A DNA stretch of 33,988 nucleotides from Nitrososphaerales archaeon (GTDB lineage: Archaea; Thermoproteota; Nitrososphaeria_A; Caldarchaeales; Wolframiiraptoraceae): the NCBI GenBank assembly GCA_023269855.1, contig JAGDWP010000077.1:1-33988 (forward strand). Direction: 5' to 3'. The position numbers were made by a program, and so were the translations under genes. The stretch's first letter is position 1; the number at the start of each line of letters is the position of its first letter. The notes under the pieces are model-generated. The model saw only the letters and a list, made by a program, of their open reading frames with translations, made no database searches and had not been told where the DNA came from. This document shows, in pieces, positions 17,543 through 25,130 of the stretch.

Positions 17543-18136
17543 ATGCCTAAGAAGATAGTTTTCTATACATCTGAGGATGAATTATCTTCCAAGGTTCTAA
17601 GAATACTGAATGGTTTAATTGGTGAAGTAAAAAATATGGCCAAATTATCTTCACGAGATCAATGGCCTGCCTTCTCTATAACAAGCGTAAAGATTAGTCT
17701 ACCTTCAACGCTTGGAAAGAGTGAAGAGCTTGAATGCGAGATCTGGACAGCGCCGAAAAGCTATGAAGAATCCCTGAAGACGAAATATGGTTTAGCAGGT
17801 TTACCCGCTGTTAAGATAGGTGACTCAGTCTTCATAGGAGAACATGCTCTAAGTATTGCTTCAGACCTGCATACGCTATTGACAGCTAGTAAGTTTACGA
17901 GCGCTGAGCAGATACTCTACCATCTAGCTGCTACAGCTAAAAGCCTTGCCGAAGCACAGATAGAAGAAGCCAGGAAAGAATTCGAATTAAAGGAAGCACC
18001 GATATCTAACGTTTTTAGACAGACTATAAGTGAGAAACTATCCAACCTAGAGAAACTGTATAAAGAGAAGAAGATAGATGAAGAAACATATAGGAAGATG
18101 AAGAAAACGTATGAAGAACTCCTCGGAAGAGCTTGA
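17543..18136 (+). CDS. Thioredoxin-like domain protein with SHOCT C-terminus
   Basis: About 197 residues from ATG 17543; GTG 17504 and ATG 17522 are alternatives in the same frame. I prefer 17543 because the first beta strand starts there (MPKKIVFYTSEDELSSKVL) and ATTTAAAA lies 27 nt before it. The pattern of strand, helix, YGLAGLPAVKIGDSVFIGE resembles a thioredoxin/glutaredoxin fold with its cis-Pro loop, but I see no CxxC, so it is probably not a redox enzyme. The C-terminus, LEKLYKEKKIDEETYRKMKK, is a SHOCT motif. It sits 36-75 nt after the ATPase gene, which suggests a pilus-related accessory role. The fold assignment is moderate. Confidence 0.6.
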   Translation: MPKKIVFYTSEDELSSKVLRILNGLIGEVKNMAKLSSRDQWPAFSITSVKISLPSTLGKSEELECEIWTAPKSYEESLKTKYGLAGLPAVKIGDSVFIGEHALSIASDLHTLLTASKFTSAEQILYHLAATAKSLAEAQIEEARKEFELKEAPISNVFRQTISEKLSNLEKLYKEKKIDEETYRKMKKTYEELLGRA

Positions 18137-18272
18137 AGAATTAATGAGAAGCTATTGCATCTTTTTCAAACATGTAAAATTACTTGAGAAACTGATTATT
18201 GCATCATTGGATGATAAGGGATTAAGGCTTGTGGTGAAATGGCCAACAGGGAGCAAGACACGAGAAGAATGA
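18111..18272 (+). CDS. Possible small overlapping ORF, 53 residues
   Basis: ATG 18111 opens a 53-codon frame that overlaps the previous gene by 26 nt and ends at TGA 18272. The peptide begins MKNSSEELEEL and has a mixed hydrophobic/basic body (FFKHVKLLEKLIIASLDDKG) with a charged tail. Composition is protein-like and it is in the operon direction, but there is no strong SD and I recognise no family. It might be chance in an otherwise 280-nt gap. Confidence 0.3.
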   Translation: MKNSSEELEELMRSYCIFFKHVKLLEKLIIASLDDKGLRLVVKWPTGSKTREE

Positions 18273-18365
18273 TTATCTCAATAGATAAGGGGAGAAGCTT
18301 TTGCAGAGAGTAACTAATAATGTAACCTCTTAAGATTCAATTCGAGGAGGATTTATTAAAGAAAT

Positions 18366-18374
18366 AATTATATA
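18366..18374 (+). promoter_or_regulatory. TATA box of the roadblock gene
   Basis: The TAATTATATATCC region is centred about 47 nt before ATG 18417, and GGGTGGTG at 18403-18410 gives the ribosome site, so this gene starts its own transcript with a short leader. Confidence 0.5.
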
Positions 18375-18416
18375 TCCAGTTGTTTGATTTAGTGACGTTA
18401 TAGGGTGGTGTAGCAT

Positions 18417-18785
18417 ATGTCTACTCGTGCTGAAAAGATAAGAAGTGTAGTTAGTGAATTTATGAGGGGTAACCCTGATGTTACAGGCTTGGCTATAATT
18501 AGTGTTGAAGGATTAGTAATTGAGAGTAGTTTACCTCCTGGACTGGATGAAGAACGTGCTTCAGCTGCTTTCTCAGCTCTTCAAAGCATCGTTGAGAGAG
18601 TTGCAGACCAAGTAGCATTGGGTAAATTGAACTTCCTAATACTTCTCACAGATAAGGGTGGAGCGATACTTTACCCTGGAAAGAAATCATCACTAATCAT
18701 ACTAATGAGTCCTAAAGCGAAGATAGGACTACTAGTAATAGACGTAAAAGATCTGGTAGAAAAATTGAAAGACATAATTGATTAA
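18417..18785 (+). CDS. Roadblock/LC7 domain protein (MglB-like)
   Basis: A 122-residue canonical roadblock/LC7 protein and the clearest of the four in this window: N-terminal helix with a run to VTGLAIISVEGLVIESSLPP, central helix ASAAFSALQSIVERVADQVA, strands NFLILLTDKGGAILYP and SSLIILMSPKAKIGLLVIDV, then a C-terminal helix. The family makes homodimers that bind Ras/MglA-type GTPases. It lies between the pilus ATPase and the secreted pilin-like genes, so it is a strong candidate partner of the GTPase encoded at 13778-14341. ATG 18417 is 6 nt after GGGTGGTG. Confidence 0.88.
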   Translation: MSTRAEKIRSVVSEFMRGNPDVTGLAIISVEGLVIESSLPPGLDEERASAAFSALQSIVERVADQVALGKLNFLILLTDKGGAILYPGKKSSLIILMSPKAKIGLLVIDVKDLVEKLKDIID

Positions 18786-18990
18786 ACACAACCTCCTATT
18801 TTGGCCAGCAATCTCAACCTAAAAATGCTATAGACAAACTAACTTTCCAACGTACCCTAGTATTGAAAAATCATGAATCTAATCTTATAACCATAATCTT
18901 ACTATGCTTGATCTAAATAAATGACGTATTCTTTCAAGTAGCAAAAATGTTTATATATTTTGCATTCGGGTTTATAAATAAGGTTAGAGA

Positions 18991-20160
18991 TTGATAGACT
19001 ATGAGAGACTCAAACGATTAAAGAGGAAGGGATTAACAGTAGTTGAGGTAGTTGTAATTGCTTCGATTGTCTTAGCTTTAGGAATATTTCTAATGATGTA
19101 TTCTGCTGGATTATTCTCTGCTACGGCATTGGATTTAACAGAGCAGACAGATAGGAATATACAGCTTCTCAGAGGTATACTCCTCATAGAAGGAGTAGAC
19201 TACCATGTGGGGGAAGATGGAAGAGATATTGCAGAAATTTATGTTAGAAATATTGCAAAATATTCTATAGACTTGACTGTAACCAGGATAGAGCTTCTAG
19301 TCTCCAATGAAGTACTACATGATGCTATACCTAGAGGCTCATATGGATTTGGAAACTTAACTAAGTTGAGAATCGGTGAAAGAGCTAAGCTGTCTGCTCC
19401 AGTATGTAATGAATGTCAGAAAGGGGAAAAATTGATCTACAGAGTTTGGTACATCTCCTCAGCACTATACAATGTTGACAATCCCCTGTTATCTATAAGT
19501 GACATGCTGTATGTTGAAGTAAAAATAGTGAAGCCGATCGGAGCTGAGGCCGTTTTGAAATGCCCGATACCTAGTGACAACTGGATAATGATAGATTATG
19601 TAGACCCAGTAACTGGAGCAATTTTTGGACGTATAAGCAGTTTAAACCCGGTTGTTAACATAAGACCCGGTCTTGCATCCATTCAAGCTGAAGATATGCC
19701 TTTCACAGTAACTGTCACAGAGATTGAAGGCGGGAGAACGGGTACGGGATCAAGGCCAATAGATGTACCTACGGTTCGTCTTGAACGTGTTCAAGGAGAC
19801 TATGGCGGTCTCCAAACACCATATAGAATAACTATAAGCTCTGATTGGAACATCATCCAGAGAGAATGGGTTCTAGACGGTATCCCTGGAAAAATACATG
19901 TAAGTGGCATATTCTTACAGTGGTCCAGAATAGATAGAATAATTGAAGGAATTATGCTTGAACTAGGATACGGCGAGGTAGGAAACTACAAAGTTAAAGT
20001 TACTCTAAAAGATTGTGATGGAGACACACTTTACACTTCCTCGATCAATGCTACTGTTAATGAGATTAACGTGTTTGAGGTAAGATTCATCCCCGTTTCA
20101 GGGCCCACGAGATTTGACCAAGTATATTATGTTGAAACTAAGGTTGAAGAGCTGTCTTGA
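18991..20160 (+). CDS. Pilin-like secreted protein with class III signal peptide
   Basis: A 389-residue protein starting at TTG 18991 (TATA at about 18951-18959). Its N-terminus, RLKRKGLTVVEVVVIASIVL, is a class III signal: basic leader, Gly15 cleavage site, then a 25-residue helix. The exported part contains a C-N-E-C pair in SAPVCNECQKGEKL, a second Cys pair later, and beta-rich segments. It is a clear paralogue of the next protein: VRNIAKYSIDLTVTRIELL versus IRNIGKEPVIIFRLITL, IPSDNWIMIDYVDPV versus IPSRWNWIWADYVEPV, and W-x-I-I-Q-R-E-W versus W-T-L-I-Q-N-Q-W. It is probably a minor pilin or tip protein. Recognised by architecture, not by a named family. Confidence 0.7.
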   Translation: MIDYERLKRLKRKGLTVVEVVVIASIVLALGIFLMMYSAGLFSATALDLTEQTDRNIQLLRGILLIEGVDYHVGEDGRDIAEIYVRNIAKYSIDLTVTRIELLVSNEVLHDAIPRGSYGFGNLTKLRIGERAKLSAPVCNECQKGEKLIYRVWYISSALYNVDNPLLSISDMLYVEVKIVKPIGAEAVLKCPIPSDNWIMIDYVDPVTGAIFGRISSLNPVVNIRPGLASIQAEDMPFTVTVTEIEGGRTGTGSRPIDVPTVRLERVQGDYGGLQTPYRITISSDWNIIQREWVLDGIPGKIHVSGIFLQWSRIDRIIEGIMLELGYGEVGNYKVKVTLKDCDGDTLYTSSINATVNEINVFEVRFIPVSGPTRFDQVYYVETKVEELS

Positions 20161-20173
20161 GGAGGTTGAATGT

Positions 20174-21928
20174 GTGAATAGACAGGCACAGAGTAATCTG
20201 TTGGTTGTAACGATTGTTGCAGCGATAATTATAGGCGTTGGATTGTTTATGTGGGGTCTCCTTTCGGGATATGCGGCAGTAAATAGAGTTAAAGCTATGG
20301 AAGAAGTTAATGCAGAGGTTCTTGTGCTCCGTTCACTAATAACAGCAGATTATGTTATTTATCCAGGAGAAGAAGCATATATTAGGAATATAGGTAAAGA
20401 ACCAGTCATCATATTTAGATTAATAACTTTACGTAATGGTCATATTGTTTGGGATTCTTTCCAAGAGTATGGAGTAAGGGAGATCTCTAGAATAGATGTA
20501 GGATATGTTGCTAGAATATCTTTTGATTGCCCAGGATGTAGTCAAGATGACTTGGTAGTCTTGCAAGTACACTATCTTCCAGTCCAGCTATATGATCCAT
20601 CCAATCCTGAATTGATCAATCCAACCTCCGATGTTATACTATTTAGAGTAGCCTCATTCAAGGCTGAAAAGCTTACAGTGGCGCCTGGTAGCATTTGTGA
20701 GATTCCTTCAAGATGGAATTGGATTTGGGCTGATTACGTTGAACCCGTCGAAGAATTAGGCAGAGTATCGAATAAGCTCAAGATTAAATTTTCAAGAGCA
20801 TCAACTGAAGAGAATGTACTATTACATGTTAGACTTTATGATCGTGAAGGAGATATAGCTGAAGGAGAGAAGATTGTTCCAAGCGTATCTAGTGGTGAAG
20901 AAACGATAGACCTGGCTGCGCAGTCTTCACTGGAATATCCTGTAGAAGTCAATCTAAATATAGAGAATGCTAATTGGACACTAATACAAAATCAGTGGAT
21001 ATTCAGGAATGATACGACGGCGACTGTTAACAAGATTATCCTTGTCTGGAGCCCATACACTTTTAGGTTGACAAGCGCTCTCGTTACAGTAAAATATAGA
21101 GATGATGGAGAATATCTAGTCGGCGTCAAAGCATACGATTGTAATGGAATGCTTATCGCAGAAGGTCAAACCATTGATAGGGGTGTCTCGCTAGGCGATT
21201 ATAGAGAACTAGAAATAGATTATGGATTAGATCTTGACAGGAATCCTTTAATGAGCGACGTTTACAGAATAGAAGCCTATGTAATCGATATCTCTCCTGT
21301 AAAGACTGTGACTCATACAGTAACAGAGACCGTGAGGACGACATCTACTTCTACTAGTACAATCATTGAAGTTAGACCTGAAACAACAGTAATGAATACG
21401 TGGACACTACACTCAACACAAACATTGACGAGTACATCTACTTCCTACATAACGTTAAGCACTACGGTGCCCTCAACAACTATGACAGTAACATTGACAA
21501 CAACCAAGACTAGAACGATAACATTATATACAGCTACGGTGTCTCTTACGACTACAAGAACTGCTGTAGGAACAGTTACCGTTACTAGAACTACTACGAG
21601 GACCACGACTTTAACTATTCCTCAATCAACTAGGACGGTTACGAGGACGGCTACTATTTTTGTTCCAACTACTGTAACGACGAGAACGGTCACTCAGACG
21701 ATGACTTCGTACAGCACTATATCCACAGTTACAGTAACTTCTACATCAACGGTTTCAACTATCATAACATATACAACCACGACAACGACAACCGTTAAAA
21801 CTCCAGTGTGTCCCTCAAGTTCATATAGTCAAGCATCAGAGAGAGTTCTGTACTATTTTGCCTCAATAGGTATAGTGGGGGCTCCAATATTATACGTTTT
21901 TAGGAGGAGGTGGAGAAATGAATCATAA
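20174..21928 (+). CDS. Pilin-like protein with Thr-rich stalk and C-terminal anchor
   Basis: About 584 residues from GTG 20174, chosen because GAGGAGG (about 20158-20164) ends 9 nt upstream; longer readings overlap the previous gene. An N-terminal hydrophobic helix (NLLVVTIVAAIIIGVGLFMW) is followed by a region paralogous to the previous protein, including the CPGC pair. Then come about 160 residues (coding about 21300-21790) made almost wholly of Thr, Ser, Val and Arg, and a C-terminal helix, YYFASIGIVGAPILYVF, with a basic end. The N-terminus lacks the clear Gly cleavage site seen in the previous protein, so it may be a membrane anchor rather than a processed pilin. The stalk is a likely O-glycosylation target. 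Confidence 0.7.
   Translation: MNRQAQSNLLVVTIVAAIIIGVGLFMWGLLSGYAAVNRVKAMEEVNAEVLVLRSLITADYVIYPGEEAYIRNIGKEPVIIFRLITLRNGHIVWDSFQEYGVREISRIDVGYVARISFDCPGCSQDDLVVLQVHYLPVQLYDPSNPELINPTSDVILFRVASFKAEKLTVAPGSICEIPSRWNWIWADYVEPVEELGRVSNKLKIKFSRASTEENVLLHVRLYDREGDIAEGEKIVPSVSSGEETIDLAAQSSLEYPVEVNLNIENANWTLIQNQWIFRNDTTATVNKIILVWSPYTFRLTSALVTVKYRDDGEYLVGVKAYDCNGMLIAEGQTIDRGVSLGDYRELEIDYGLDLDRNPLMSDVYRIEAYVIDISPVKTVTHTVTETVRTTSTSTSTIIEVRPETTVMNTWTLHSTQTLTSTSTSYITLSTTVPSTTMTVTLTTTKTRTITLYTATVSLTTTRTAVGTVTVTRTTTRTTTLTIPQSTRTVTRTATIFVPTTVTTRTVTQTMTSYSTISTVTVTSTSTVSTIITYTTTTTTTVKTPVCPSSSYSQASERVLYYFASIGIVGAPILYVFRRRWRNES
21300..21795 (+). repeat. Thr/Ser-rich low-complexity coding segment
   Basis: About 160 codons dominated by ACN and TCN with TVTxTxTTT patterns. 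The codons vary at the third base, so the protein repeat is conserved better than the DNA. Such segments form extended, often O-glycosylated stalks. Confidence 0.7.
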
Positions 21929-22532
21929 ACCTGAGAAATTGAGAACACTTTCTGTAGTAGTTCTTATTTTAATAACTTTAGTGTTTGGGCTAGTCAGTCT
22001 ACTTCCACTATCACAGTCTGGTAAGACTGAAACTGTTACCACTACTACCACTACGACAGTGACTGTTACAGAGACCGCAACCACCACGGTCACTTCACTT
22101 TCTGGAACAACTACAATTGATACTACGGAAACCGTGATAACGAGAACAACAACTACAGTGACTCGGACACTGACGACAACCAATACTGTAAAATCAGGTA
22201 CATCTACCACAACTCGGTGGACGACTCGACTTACAACGATAACTATATCTACAGTTAGATATGTGACAGCTACCACCACTACTTGGACGACTAGGACCAT
22301 AACACGATGGAGTACTCAGTGGACTACAACTACAAGAACTTATGGTACGACCACAATCTATACGACTACCACCCAAACAAGTATGCAGCCAGTAACAGCA
22401 ACCACGACAACATACATTTACACAACGGTGTCAGTAACTGCAACAAAGACTACTATAGTAACAACCTCCGTCACAACCTCCACTACGAAAACTATAACGT
22501 CCACTTCAACTGTATGCGAAGGAGGTGGATGA
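21918..22532 (+). CDS. Thr-rich cell-surface protein with N-terminal membrane helix
   Basis: A 204-residue protein with one N-terminal helix (LSVVVLILITLVFGLVSLLP) and then roughly 160 residues that are about half Thr. The Thr tract is interrupted at intervals by Trp, Tyr and Arg (TTRWTTRLTT, TTTTWTTRTITRWSTQW), which is unlike simple stalks, and it ends STVCEGGG. It overlaps the upstream gene by 11 nt and has a strong GGAGGAGGTGG site (about 21903-21913), so it is translated efficiently with the operon. No named family is recognised. A Thr-rich glycosylated filament-associated or stalk protein is the likely role. Confidence 0.65.
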   Translation: MNHKPEKLRTLSVVVLILITLVFGLVSLLPLSQSGKTETVTTTTTTTVTVTETATTTVTSLSGTTTIDTTETVITRTTTTVTRTLTTTNTVKSGTSTTTRWTTRLTTITISTVRYVTATTTTWTTRTITRWSTQWTTTTRTYGTTTIYTTTTQTSMQPVTATTTTYIYTTVSVTATKTTIVTTSVTTSTTKTITSTSTVCEGGG

Positions 22533-22533
22533 A

Positions 22534-23811
22534 ATGAAGAAAAGTAACGGTATCTCAGCTATTATCGGTACTGCAATAGCTTTAACAATAGTCTTCGCAA
22601 TAGTTATACCATTATTCCTCTACATGCAAAGTTTACAGAGCCTCTTCATGCAGGAAGCAAATAGGAGACTCCAATATGAATTAGAGAGACTGAATGAAAA
22701 ATTGGAAGTATATACTACTATATGTGGAGGTTGGGGTACATCTGAACTAGAAGTCTGCATAGTAATATTTAATCCTGGGATATTATCTGTAGCGGTACCA
22801 TCAATATACGGAGAGAGTTATAGATATGGATTGATAAAAGAAGATAAGAATCTCTTAATCATACCAGGTGAAAAAAGAATAGTAAAACTGGATAAGATAG
22901 CTTTCAACCCTAATGTTAACGATACTCTAAAAATTAAACTCATAACATTAAGAGGGAATAGCTTTGTCTCCAAGAATATTATAGGTCCAAGACAGCTACC
23001 ATATATTCTAGCAGCCGCCGTTAAAAATATGACGGTAGGATATAGGTACGAGGTTGAGGTAAGGATGGTGGGGGTATACGGATGCATTTCTGAAGAAGTT
23101 AACCAACAATGTGGAACAGAAGCTAAACATGAATTTATACCTCAAACCTTCACAGACAAAGATGGCATAGCTGTATTTATGGTAGCGCCTGGAAACTATA
23201 CAATAACCTTACGAGTTTACGATTTCTACAGTAATAATGAGATAATAACGTTTGAAACACCATATTTAGAGATACTTGACGATACGGTAGTCAGGCTTGA
23301 TGCAACTCACCAAGTGCCATCTTTGATCCCAATACCCGTCCGTGTCTCTCTTCCGCTTATAAGAAATACCGTGATCATCATGGATAATGATACAAGTCAA
23401 GTAGCGATACCCTACATAATCTCTCTAGGAAACCGGTCTGAACCACTTAGAAGTGTGAAAATAAGAATTACTATAACACTTGAAGGACTAAATACATATC
23501 AAGGACTCTTAGAGGAAGTGAGAATTTCTAGAATCATACCTTCTGAATCAATAGTAAAATATTTCACAATAGCAGTAGAAGATGATGCGGTCATTAATAA
23601 GCAGGTAGACCCAAGTAAGCTTGGAGGACGTATATTATATACAATCAGTATATTGGGGGCAAAAGGAGAATATACGGGAACTGAATATTCACTGCAAGAT
23701 TTTGAGAAACCACTAGAAGAAGGGAGCATAACCTTATGTAGACTGTATACACAACAAGATAGAAAGTCCTCTCCTCAGCCATACCAGCTTGTATGCGAAA
23801 CACCACAATAA
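22534..23811 (+). CDS. Pilin-like secreted protein with class III signal peptide
   Basis: About 425 residues from ATG 22534; the in-frame GTG at 22525 is part of the ribosome site GGAGGTG (about 22521-22527) and is rejected. The N-terminus MKKSNGISAIIGTAIALTIV fits a class III signal (basic leader, Gly6, then a hydrophobic helix starting ISAIIG as in archaeal pilins). A heptad-like helix (ANRRLQYELERLNEKLEVY) follows, then beta-rich extracellular domains, including DKDGIAVFMVAPGNYTITLRVY, which resembles a carboxypeptidase-regulatory sandwich. Four Cys are scattered in the ectodomain. It is the last gene of the rightward operon, probably a minor pilin or adhesin of the filament. Confidence 0.7.
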   Translation: MKKSNGISAIIGTAIALTIVFAIVIPLFLYMQSLQSLFMQEANRRLQYELERLNEKLEVYTTICGGWGTSELEVCIVIFNPGILSVAVPSIYGESYRYGLIKEDKNLLIIPGEKRIVKLDKIAFNPNVNDTLKIKLITLRGNSFVSKNIIGPRQLPYILAAAVKNMTVGYRYEVEVRMVGVYGCISEEVNQQCGTEAKHEFIPQTFTDKDGIAVFMVAPGNYTITLRVYDFYSNNEIITFETPYLEILDDTVVRLDATHQVPSLIPIPVRVSLPLIRNTVIIMDNDTSQVAIPYIISLGNRSEPLRSVKIRITITLEGLNTYQGLLEEVRISRIIPSESIVKYFTIAVEDDAVINKQVDPSKLGGRILYTISILGAKGEYTGTEYSLQDFEKPLEEGSITLCRLYTQQDRKSSPQPYQLVCETPQ

Positions 23812-23847
23812 AGATAATTTAATGAATACTTAAGCCTAGACTAAAAA

Positions 23848-23897
23848 CAGGTCACTTTACAACAAAACACTTCAGGTCACTTACACTCTCAGGTCAA
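23848..23897. repeat. Three CAGGTCA direct repeats in the convergent spacer
   Basis: CAGGTCA occurs at 23848-23854, 23873-23879 and 23890-23896 (spacings 25 and 17 nt) in the 237-nt gap between the convergent genes ending at 23811 and 24049. The first two extend to CAGGTCACTT. Nothing else is visible in the gap. The function is unknown and it may be chance. Confidence 0.25.
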
Positions 23898-24048
23898 GAA
23901 CTTACCCTCTTGATAATAATGCAGAAGTAGGCTATTCTTCTAAAACTCAGACCAATTTCTTGTATAGTTCAGCCTTTCAAGATTACAGTACTATGGTCTG
24001 ACTACTGTGTAAGCCGTAAAATCTCTAGAGATTGTTGTCTCGCTGATT

Positions 24049-24480
24049 TTAAAAGTATCCATCTTTGACAGATACCTGATTTGTATTAAGCCGGCTCTCC
24101 ATATTCTCCGACTTGTAATATTCTAAGATAAGTTCAATAAACCCTATCTTTGCAAAGGGTATAGTTAAGCAGATAATGAAGTAATCTATGTATGGATAAA
24201 CTATTAGACATCTTTTATCATCTAGCTGGACTCGGATTTTCTGAGGGGGACTGAAATCTACTCCTCTCAATACTGAAGATACAATACTCACAATTGCTCC
24301 ACCTGCAGCCTCGACTTTATCACTATAATCTCTCTCATTACTTCTCATTGCCAAGATAGATAGATCCTTTGAAACAACTGCAACAACCTCCAACATACCT
24401 CTAGAAGCAGACATGATACTATCGGCAAGCCCGTCTAGATCTTGGGAGACTGCGTCAACCGTTTGAACTACTCTAACCAT
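24049..24480 (-). CDS. Roadblock/LC7-like protein, paralogue of the GTPase-operon protein
   Basis: About 143 residues from ATG 24480, preceded by GAGGAG; further upstream starts (24507, 24627) add a segment that looks like promoter sequence, with TTTATATTTTT about 30 nt before 24507. The body parallels the protein encoded at 14338-14706: MLEVVAVVSKDLSILAM, a helix with VEAAGGAIVSIVSSVLRG, then KIRVQLDDKRCLIVYPY and DYFIICLTIPFAKIGFIELI. It carries an extra hydrophilic tail (YYKSENMESRL). It lies convergent to the pilin-like operon and is transcribed alone. Most likely it is a fourth roadblock component competing or cooperating for the same GTPase. Confidence 0.7.
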   Translation of the reverse strand: MVRVVQTVDAVSQDLDGLADSIMSASRGMLEVVAVVSKDLSILAMRSNERDYSDKVEAAGGAIVSIVSSVLRGVDFSPPQKIRVQLDDKRCLIVYPYIDYFIICLTIPFAKIGFIELILEYYKSENMESRLNTNQVSVKDGYF

Positions 24481-24908
24481 GCCAAAACACTCCTCAGACA
24501 CAAACATAAAAACTAAACCATACTCAAGAGAAAAATATAAACATAGAAAATACCTAGAAAAATACATAGAAAATAGGATCATTTGGAGAATATAGACAGA
24601 TACAAAACTATCTCTATGTTCAAGCAAACTCTAGACTAGGTTCGCTGAACTCATAGGATTCACTATTAAGAAGAAGATGTAGAGACTAATAAAAGCCCTA
24701 AGCCTCCCCCCAACATTCTTTTATCACAAGACTTGCAGAGCGTGCCGAAAAATAGATCGAACATACATCGAAATTATTTGTTCAATAAACAGATGACAAT
24801 CTGTTAACCTCTCAGTTAAAATCTAACATATAAACTCTGCAAACATTCTTGGACCACTCCACAATTTTTCAACACGCTCAAACTTACATAATCAATATAT
24901 AAAAGTCC
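24481..24908. other. Intergenic region, 428 nt, upstream of a roadblock gene and downstream of a tRNA
   Basis: It contains the promoter of the minus-strand roadblock gene (TTTATATTTTT region near 24530-24540) and the T-run after tRNA-Ser (minus-strand CTTTTATATATTG just below 24907). The central part, about 24640-24880, is AT-rich with no ORF or RNA I can support. Confidence 0.45.
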
Positions 24909-25006
24909 CGCGGCGGGAGGGATTTGAACCCTCGAGGCCCGAAGGGGCCACAGGCTGACTAGCTTACTCTCCAGGCCTGCCCCTTACCTGGCTAGGGTAC
25001 CGCCGC
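24909..25006 (-). tRNA. tRNA-Ser(GGA) with a 12-nt intron
   Basis: The minus strand folds as a class II tRNA: acceptor GCGGCGG/CCGCCGC with G73 (the serine discriminator), D arm with CCC/GGG, anticodon stem CAGGC/GCCTG, long variable arm GGCCCCTTCGGGCC, and T arm GAGGG-TTCAAAT-CCCTC. The anticodon loop is 19 nt instead of 7. Removing AGTAAGCTAGTC leaves CTGGAGA with anticodon GGA, which reads UCC/UCU. CTGG and CTAG form the 4-bp central helix of a bulge-helix-bulge, with 3-nt bulges (AGA, TCA) cut between bases 2 and 3, placing the intron at the canonical 37/38 site. CCA is not encoded. Confidence 0.95.
24957..24968 (-). other. 12-nt tRNA intron at position 37/38
   Basis: The intron AGTAAGCTAGTC is defined by the relaxed bulge-helix-bulge described for the tRNA; its own apical loop is too short for a second helix, so only the exon-side helix and the central helix form. 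Confidence 0.85.
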
Positions 25007-25130
25007 TTAAGTCGCTCAATACAATGAATAATAATGCATTCTTTTAACTTTATTCTCTCTCAATAGCCTCCAGCTTAGGGGTTGATTGATTAAATTATGT
25101 AATGTTGTCTCTGTGAAGGATGTATATGTA

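Noticed and set aside
20114-20173. Upstream ATG start for the Thr-stalk protein
   Set aside because: It would overlap the preceding gene by 47 nt, whereas GAGGAGG sits correctly before GTG 20174, where the membrane helix follows directly.
21923-22300. Minus-strand ORF of 125 residues, mostly Val
   Set aside because: It is the antisense reading of the Thr codons (ACN reads as NGT/Val); a composition artefact.
11156-24480. Archaellum (flagellum) operon
   Set aside because: ATPase and platform proteins are present, but there is no FlaH, FlaX, FlaG or FlaF, and the pilin-like proteins lack archaellin features, so a pilus or surface filament fits better.
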